Shown here in pieces: positions 52,379 to 56,670 of a stretch of DNA of 56,670 bases. The DNA lies in assembly GCA_964598495.1 (NCBI GenBank), contig CAZRBY010000012.1, positions 1 through 56,670 on the forward strand, in the 5' to 3' direction. The position numbers and the translations under genes were made by a program. Position 1 is the stretch's first letter, and the number at the start of each line of letters is the position of its first letter. Below the pieces are notes generated by a model, which saw only the letters and a program-made list of their open reading frames with translations, did no database searches and was not told where the DNA came from. Source of the stretch: Cacconaster sp964598495. GTDB lineage: Bacteria; Bacteroidota; Bacteroidia; Bacteroidales; UBA932.

Positions 52379-53251
52379 CTATTTCTTCTTTTTCTCTTTC
52401 GGAGAAGGATGATAGTTTTTCTTCGTCTGGACAACAGCCATCGCGGGCTTTTTCGCAACAAGACTCCAAATAAGTATCACTGCTCCCGCAATAACGAACG
52501 GGATGCTCAGCAGTTGCCCCATATTTAGAACCATATCCTCTTCAAAGGCCACCTGAGGCTCCTTAATATACTCAATGAGGAATCTCATACCGAAGAGCAC
52601 GATAAGGAAAACTCCGAAAAGAGTACCCTTTTTGAGACTCTTTAGGCGATAACGATAGGCTCCGAGAAGTGCAAATCCGAGCAACAGATAGCTCAATGCC
52701 TCATAGAGTTGTGTCGGATGCTTGGCCAAAATCTCTCCACGCTGCACGAAGATGAATCCCCAGGGCAGGTCGGTCGGATTGCCGTAAATCTCCGAATTCA
52801 TTAGGTTGCCCAAACGTATGAAACATCCGGCAAAGGCAATTGCAATTGCAATTCTGTCCAAAATCCACATCATATCGAAACCATTCTTACGGCCATATTT
52901 GTGGCAGTACCACCAGATAGCCAGCAGCACACCTATAGCTCCACCATGACTTGCAAGACCCCCTTTCCATGGCATGAATATCTCAACCCAGTGAGATCTG
53001 CTCAGATAATATTCCGGCTGATAGAAAAGACAGTGTCCCAAACGTGCTCCTACGATGGTACCGATGAGCAGCGCATAAAGCAACGGCTCCAGCAGTTTTA
53101 CATCAACCCCTTCTCTTTTGTAAAATTTGGTAAAAAGCCAATATCCAAGAGGGAATCCTGCAATAAAGAGCAGTCCGTAATATCTGACAGTCAGAGGACC
53201 TAGGTTGAAGATAACCGGATCCACATTCCATACTACTGATAAAAAATCCAT
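52379..53251 (-). CDS. lgt: prolipoprotein diacylglyceryl transferase
   Basis: 290 residues with about seven hydrophobic helices. Key motifs: LTVRYYGLLFIAGFPLGYWL, GARLGHCLFYQPEYYL, GGLASHGGAIGVL, and the signature GCFIRLGNLMNSEIYG with the catalytic Arg. It transfers diacylglycerol from phosphatidylglycerol to the lipobox Cys, so it is required for the lipoproteins in this window (NamZ, PPIase, VanX-like). The C-terminal tail is very basic (KKNYHPSPKEKKKK). It ends the pgk-methyltransferase-lgt operon. Confidence 0.96.
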   Translation of the reverse strand: MDFLSVVWNVDPVIFNLGPLTVRYYGLLFIAGFPLGYWLFTKFYKREGVDVKLLEPLLYALLIGTIVGARLGHCLFYQPEYYLSRSHWVEIFMPWKGGLASHGGAIGVLLAIWWYCHKYGRKNGFDMMWILDRIAIAIAFAGCFIRLGNLMNSEIYGNPTDLPWGFIFVQRGEILAKHPTQLYEALSYLLLGFALLGAYRYRLKSLKKGTLFGVFLIVLFGMRFLIEYIKEPQVAFEEDMVLNMGQLLSIPFVIAGAVILIWSLVAKKPAMAVVQTKKNYHPSPKEKKKK

Positions 53252-53281
53252 AATCTGTTGGTATTTATTAAAACTATAAAA

Positions 53282-54177
53282 TCAACGTTTTAACCTTGCA
53301 AAAACACTCAACGGGAGCACCTTGTTGAAACTGTCTTTGATGGCCAATTCTCCACAATCCAGAGAACGATATTTCTCTCCAAACGCACAACGCACCAGAG
53401 TCTCCGTCAGAACAGGCGAATAGCCGTTTGAATAGAGATTGAGTACCATAAAACTCATCTCAGGAGCAAGTATGGAGGCTACCTTAAGGAGCATTTCATA
53501 GAGAGACTCATCGAGTTTCCACCTCTCTCCGTCGGGACCATGTCCAAATGCCGGAGGATCAAGAATGATGCCATGGTAGANNNNNNNNNNTCACGTTTGG
53601 CAAAAAGCAACGCATCTTCAATTATCCAGCGTATGTTGTCCAAACCGCTGGCTTCCATATTGCCTCTCGCCCAGGTTACCACCTGACGTACGGAATCAAG
53701 ATGAGTTACCTGTGCTCCGGCCCTGCAGGCAGCCAGCGAGGCTGCTCCGGTATATGCAAAAAGATTGAGTACCTTGGGAGGAGTTCCATCCGAAGTAGAG
53801 GCTGTAATCTCCTTAACACTATCAAGGATATAATCCCAATTTGTAGCCTGCTCGGGAAAGAGGCCCACGTGCTTGAAGGAAGTAAGTTTCAAGAGAAGGT
53901 TAATCCCGGCCTTCNNNNNNNNNNACTCCTTATCCATTTTGTGAAGCACCTCCCAGGATCCACTATCTTCTTTTCCCGCCTTGGCAAGGCCTGTACCTGG
54001 GACAAACTTCGTATGGGCGCGTCTGAGCCACTCCTCTTCAGGTAGAGTGCGCTCCCAAAGGGCTTTAGGCTCGGGTCTAATCGTCACATACCTACCGAAG
54101 CGCTCCAGTTTTTCGAAGTTACCGGAGTCTATGAGTTCATAGTCGTGCCAGGATGGGGATGGATATTCGATAGTCAT
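53282..54177 (-). CDS. class I SAM-dependent methyltransferase, RlmI-like (two gaps)
   Basis: From MTIEYPSPSWHDYELIDSGN. The SAM-binding part is clear: LTSFKHVGLFPEQATNWDYI, motif I VLNLFAYTGAASLAACRAGA, HLDSVRQVVTWARGN, and motif IV YHGIILDPPAFGHGPDGERW. There is no N-terminal PUA domain, unlike E. coli RlmI. Two 10-N runs (53915-53924, 53581-53590) break the frame; after the second, the protein resumes in another frame as DESLYEMLLKVASILAPEMS to stop 53282. Probable 23S rRNA cytosine methyltransferase, by family only. It begins nine bases after pgk. Confidence 0.87.
53581..53590. other. assembly gap (10 N) in the methyltransferase
   Basis: Placed between motif III and DPP motif IV; the frame differs on the two sides, so the length is a placeholder. 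Confidence 0.95.
53915..53924. other. assembly gap (10 N) in the methyltransferase
   Basis: Between HKMDKE and KAGINLLLKLTSF. The two sides appear in the same frame but about 15-20 residues of the family alignment could be missing. Confidence 0.95.
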
Positions 54178-54186
54178 GCAGGAGAA

Positions 54187-55437
54187 TTATTCGCGGATAG
54201 CTTTGATGCCTGGAAGATCTATGCCCTCAAGATACTCAAGCATTGCACCACCTCCGGTGGAAACGTAACTGACCTTATCAGCATAGCCCATCTGTGTCAC
54301 GGCTGCAACCGAGTCTCCGCCGCCAACAAGTGTAAAAGTGCCTTTTTCGGTAGCCTTAGCGAGCATTTTTGCCATTGCATTTGTGGATTTGGCAAAATTG
54401 GGCATTTCAAAGACTCCGAGAGGGCCATTCCATAGAATGGTGCCGGAGTTATCTATTATCTTCTGCCAACGTTCAAGTGACGAGGGAGCAGCATCCATTG
54501 CCTCCCATCCATCGGGAATCTCGAAGTTGTTCACAATCTTGAAATTTGCATCATTGCTGAAGTTATCAGCTACCACAACTTCGCGGTGAAGGTCAAGGTC
54601 AATGCCTTTAGCCTTCGCTTTGGCCATGATGGTTTTTGCAGTCTCAATCTGGTCATCCTCACAAATGGAGTTGCCTATTTTTCCGCCAAGGGCCTTAATG
54701 AAAGTATATACCATACCGCCGCCGATAATCAGATGGTCGACGCGGTCAATAAGATTCTCGATAATGCCGATCTTGGATGAGACCTTTGCTCCGCCGAGAA
54801 TAGCAGTAAGAGGACGTGCGGGATTGTTGAGTATTTTGTCTATAGCCTGGATTTCACCCTCCATCACATATCCGAACATCTTGTCCTTCGGGAAATATTT
54901 TGCGATCAGCGCTGTGGAGGCGTGAGCACGATGCGCAGTACCGAAAGCATCGTTGATATAGCAATCCGCATAGGATGCAAGCTTGGCAACGAATGCTTTC
55001 TGGCTCTCCTTAATCGCAGTCTTGGCCACCTGTTTCTCTTCATCGGTAGCATCTTCAGCCAGTCCGCGAGGTTTACCCTCTTCTTCTGCGTAGAAACGAA
55101 GGTTTTCCAACAAAAGAATTTCGCCCGGCTTTAGGGCTGCAGCCTGTGCATCCGCCTTTTGGCAATCTTCGGCAAACTGCACTTTAGTGCCGAGATACTC
55201 CTCTATACAAGAAATAATATGTTTTAGGGAGAATTTCTCCGACGGTCCATTGGGACGACCGAGATGCGACATTATTATAACTGAACCACCCTTTTCAAGA
55301 ACTTTTTTCAATGTAGGAATGGCCGCTTTGATGCGGGTGTCGTCCGTAATTTCAAATTTATCGTTCAACGGAACGTTAAAATCGACTCTTACAATGGCTT
55401 TTTTGCCTGTGAAGTCATAAGTTTCAATTGTAGTCAT
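54187..55437 (-). CDS. pgk: phosphoglycerate kinase
   Basis: 416 residues, full length. VRVDFNVPLNDKFEITDDTR, MSHLGRPNGPSEKFSL, YINDAFGTAHRAHAST, ILGGAKVSSKI, and the nucleotide-side GPLGVFEMPNFA and GGGDSVAAV. It is the glycolytic enzyme that makes ATP from 1,3-bisphosphoglycerate. It is the first gene of an operon with the methyltransferase and lgt. A -7 element lies at 55473-55480. Confidence 0.98.
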   Translation of the reverse strand: MTTIETYDFTGKKAIVRVDFNVPLNDKFEITDDTRIKAAIPTLKKVLEKGGSVIIMSHLGRPNGPSEKFSLKHIISCIEEYLGTKVQFAEDCQKADAQAAALKPGEILLLENLRFYAEEEGKPRGLAEDATDEEKQVAKTAIKESQKAFVAKLASYADCYINDAFGTAHRAHASTALIAKYFPKDKMFGYVMEGEIQAIDKILNNPARPLTAILGGAKVSSKIGIIENLIDRVDHLIIGGGMVYTFIKALGGKIGNSICEDDQIETAKTIMAKAKAKGIDLDLHREVVVADNFSNDANFKIVNNFEIPDGWEAMDAAPSSLERWQKIIDNSGTILWNGPLGVFEMPNFAKSTNAMAKMLAKATEKGTFTLVGGGDSVAAVTQMGYADKVSYVSTGGGAMLEYLEGIDLPGIKAIRE

Positions 55438-55472
55438 AAAATATACTGTAAATAATCCTTTTATATCGGCCG

Positions 55473-55480
55473 CAAAATTA
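55473..55480 (-). promoter_or_regulatory. -7 promoter element TAATTTTG for pgk
   Basis: A perfect TAnnTTTG on the minus strand, 35 bases before ATG 55437. Confidence 0.65.
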
Positions 55481-55522
55481 TAAAATATTTGACAAAAAGT
55501 TGCTAACCTTCAATATATTAAT

Positions 55523-55530
55523 TATATTTG
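55523..55530 (+). promoter_or_regulatory. -7 promoter element TATATTTG for the 55570 gene
   Basis: A perfect TAnnTTTG, 39 bases before ATG 55570. Confidence 0.6.
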
Positions 55531-55569
55531 TATGCCCCGATTCCTTAAACTTTGTAAAAACTTTTTGCC

Positions 55570-56409
55570 ATGTCAAAATACGAGTCAAATCTATTTTGGA
55601 ATCCTCGGGATAAAATTGATGAAAAAAATATCGAACGCACTATATATGCGTTCGAATCTCTGTTACTTCAGTACAATACTCGCACACGGAACGTAATCGG
55701 CGCCTATCGCCGGAACTTCAAAAATGACCGCGCATTTTTCAACGAATTTCTCTCTCTGAAAAGAAAAGAAATTCTATCTTGGCGCAACTGTGGTACCAAG
55801 ACTGCGCGCAATGTAATGGAAATCATCGCACAAGTGCGCAGTCGACTACCGAGCGACAATGTCAAAAGTCTTGTACACGATATTCCGATGCTGGAAAGCG
55901 AGTCAATCCTCAAAATCTTTAATCTAAAAGAAAAACTCGGTTATTTTCCGATTTTCGCCACTCTGAAAGAGTATATCCTAACATTTGACGAAAGGGATCT
56001 CAAAGTTCTGGACTCCCTGCCGCTGATTTATGATGGCAAAATGCCCTTAAGCCGGTTGGATGTCGCACAAGAACTCGGCATCTCCATAGAGCGTGTGCGC
56101 CAGATGCTGCTGCATATTATTAACCGATTAACCGATTACCTCGGGATGATGAAAAAAATGATCAAGACTCCACGAGGTTACTGCAAATGTCCTTACCGCT
56201 GGCGTTCTTCCGGAGTACATAATGATATCAATAAAGCTGAGGGTACCAATTTTAGCCGCAATCTTGTAAATGTTGCTTTGGCTATTGTCTACCGCGAAAT
56301 TTCCATTGTCGGAAATATGCGCGACTCTCTGATGATGAAAAATGATCATTTCGTTGCGATATTTCGCTGCCTGCTTTTCACTAAGGTCTCTGATAAGCGT
56401 ACCGTTTAA
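55570..56409 (+). CDS. RpoA-CTD/sigma region 4-like DNA-binding protein, C-terminus doubtful
   Basis: 279 codons. Residues about 58-95 (SLKRKEILSWRNCGTKTARN) resemble the helix-hairpin-helix of the RNA polymerase alpha C-terminal domain. Residues about 150-190 (SRLDVAQELGISIERVRQML) look like a sigma-70 region 4 helix-turn-helix. Such proteins occur in Bacteroidota and may act on transcription; function unknown. The last ~20 residues (after MMKNDHF) are the antisense of the ABC ATPase at 56345-56598, so the real C-terminus has probably been lost at a junction near 56340. Confidence 0.6.
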   Translation: MSKYESNLFWNPRDKIDEKNIERTIYAFESLLLQYNTRTRNVIGAYRRNFKNDRAFFNEFLSLKRKEILSWRNCGTKTARNVMEIIAQVRSRLPSDNVKSLVHDIPMLESESILKIFNLKEKLGYFPIFATLKEYILTFDERDLKVLDSLPLIYDGKMPLSRLDVAQELGISIERVRQMLLHIINRLTDYLGMMKKMIKTPRGYCKCPYRWRSSGVHNDINKAEGTNFSRNLVNVALAIVYREISIVGNMRDSLMMKNDHFVAIFRCLLFTKVSDKRTV

Positions 56410-56598
56410 CCTATATTCACCTTTATCGTAGGTATCTAATATTCCTATAATATTGAGTAGCGTGGATTTCCCCGAACCGGATGCTCCCATAATGGAAACA
56501 TATTCGCCTTCTTCAATTGTGAGGTCAATATCTTTGAGTACGTGCAGCGAAATGGCTTCGGTGTAGTAGGATTTGTGTAAATTGGTAAGAGAAATCAT
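56128..56598 (-). pseudogene. ABC transporter ATP-binding protein (MacB/LolD type), truncated
   Basis: Residues 1-85 (56598 to about 56345) are a normal start: SLTNLHKSYYTEAISLHVLK, Walker A SIMGASGSGKSTLLNIIG, LSEKQAAKYRNEMI. Next should come a Q-loop (GFIFQ...) and then the signature and Walker B motifs, but the frame instead reads HHQRVAHISDNGNFAVD and is the antisense of the opposing ORF to stop 56128. None of Q-loop, LSGGQ or Walker B is found. It is either a real rearrangement or a chimeric join at a contig edge. Confidence 0.7.
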
Positions 56599-56670
56599 TA
56601 TGTATTAGCTATTTGCTTTTGGCTTAAAACCATTTTTGTCTTTTAACTAAGAAAGATATGCTGTTGTTTG

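Noticed and set aside
56240..56310. NLVNVALAIVYREIS on the plus strand as an inverted piece of the ABC ATPase
   Set aside because: It resembles the 'NVALPLxYRGxS' of MacB-type ATPases, but flanking residues do not align and no inverted repeats flank it. Probably chance.
56290..56345. QRVA in the truncated ABC tail as the end of LSGGQ-QRVAIARAL
   Set aside because: There is no LSGGQ before it and no IARAL or Walker B after it; the reading is antisense of another ORF.

Overview
The window is chromosomal core DNA from a member of Bacteroidota, most likely order Bacteroidales. The evidence is the set of gene families (Rnf operon with RseC, GH92 alpha-mannosidase, NamZ/DUF1343, GSCFA protein, TM2 proteins, RimM and S16 in Bacteroidales form, a thioester-less alpha-2-macroglobulin) and the repeated presence upstream of genes of TAnnTTTG, the -7 element of the Bacteroidota primary sigma factor. 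The sequence looks like a metagenome or draft scaffold: there are five runs of exactly 10 N, all inside coding sequence, and at least one stands for about 100 missing bases. Reading frames that cross these runs are not reliable. I see no tRNA, rRNA, CRISPR, prophage or insertion sequence, and no gene-free stretch over 300 bases.

Layout. 1-1800: end of rpsR, rplI, a strong terminator, a membrane hypothetical, and a secreted protein made of six YKSDA-type repeats. 1792-8190: an apparent peptidoglycan-salvage operon (two-domain glycosyltransferase, HIT-like/SpoIID fusion without signal peptide, AmpG-like importer, NamZ-type muramidase lipoprotein). 8302-12350: a flavodoxin-ferredoxin protein, a 200-base repetitive spacer, and a GH92 mannosidase. 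12426-17802: murF-dut-flippase on the minus strand, divergent from a PPIase lipoprotein, nitroreductase and VanX-type D-Ala-D-Ala dipeptidase lipoprotein. 17973-19471: rpsP-rimM and a TM2 gene. 19545-31492: a long minus-strand run: two M23 peptidases, MerR regulator, Nif3-like, zinc-ribbon coiled coil, dnaB, DUF3108, rseC, rnfBCDGEA, TPR protein. 31605-37294: alaS, an in-frame fusion of an LptF/LptG permease to methionyl-tRNA formyltransferase, and thiN. 37432-38319: two small AT-rich secreted proteins. 38409-45958: SDR threonine dehydrogenase, queG, a GSCFA gene carrying an in-frame TGA, and a 1617-residue alpha-2-macroglobulin. 46044-49468: tgt, a second LptF/LptG permease, a nucleoside MFS transporter. 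49483-55437: SGNH hydrolase and miaA, smpB and a second TM2 gene, lgt, an rRNA-type methyltransferase and pgk. 55570-end: an RpoA-CTD/sigma4-like protein colliding with a truncated ABC ATPase.

Themes. Envelope building and turnover (NamZ, AmpG, SpoIID, VanX, MurF, M23, LptF/G, Lgt, flippase), RNA and translation quality (AlaS, Fmt, Tgt, QueG, MiaA, SmpB, RimM, S16/S18/L9), and ion-coupled electron transfer (Rnf). The most unusual observation is the LptF/G-Fmt fusion, whose Fmt domain keeps all catalytic residues at exact spacing. Next are the SpoIID domain that appears to be cytosolic within the salvage operon, the YKSDA repeat protein, and a Tgt lacking the zinc cysteines.
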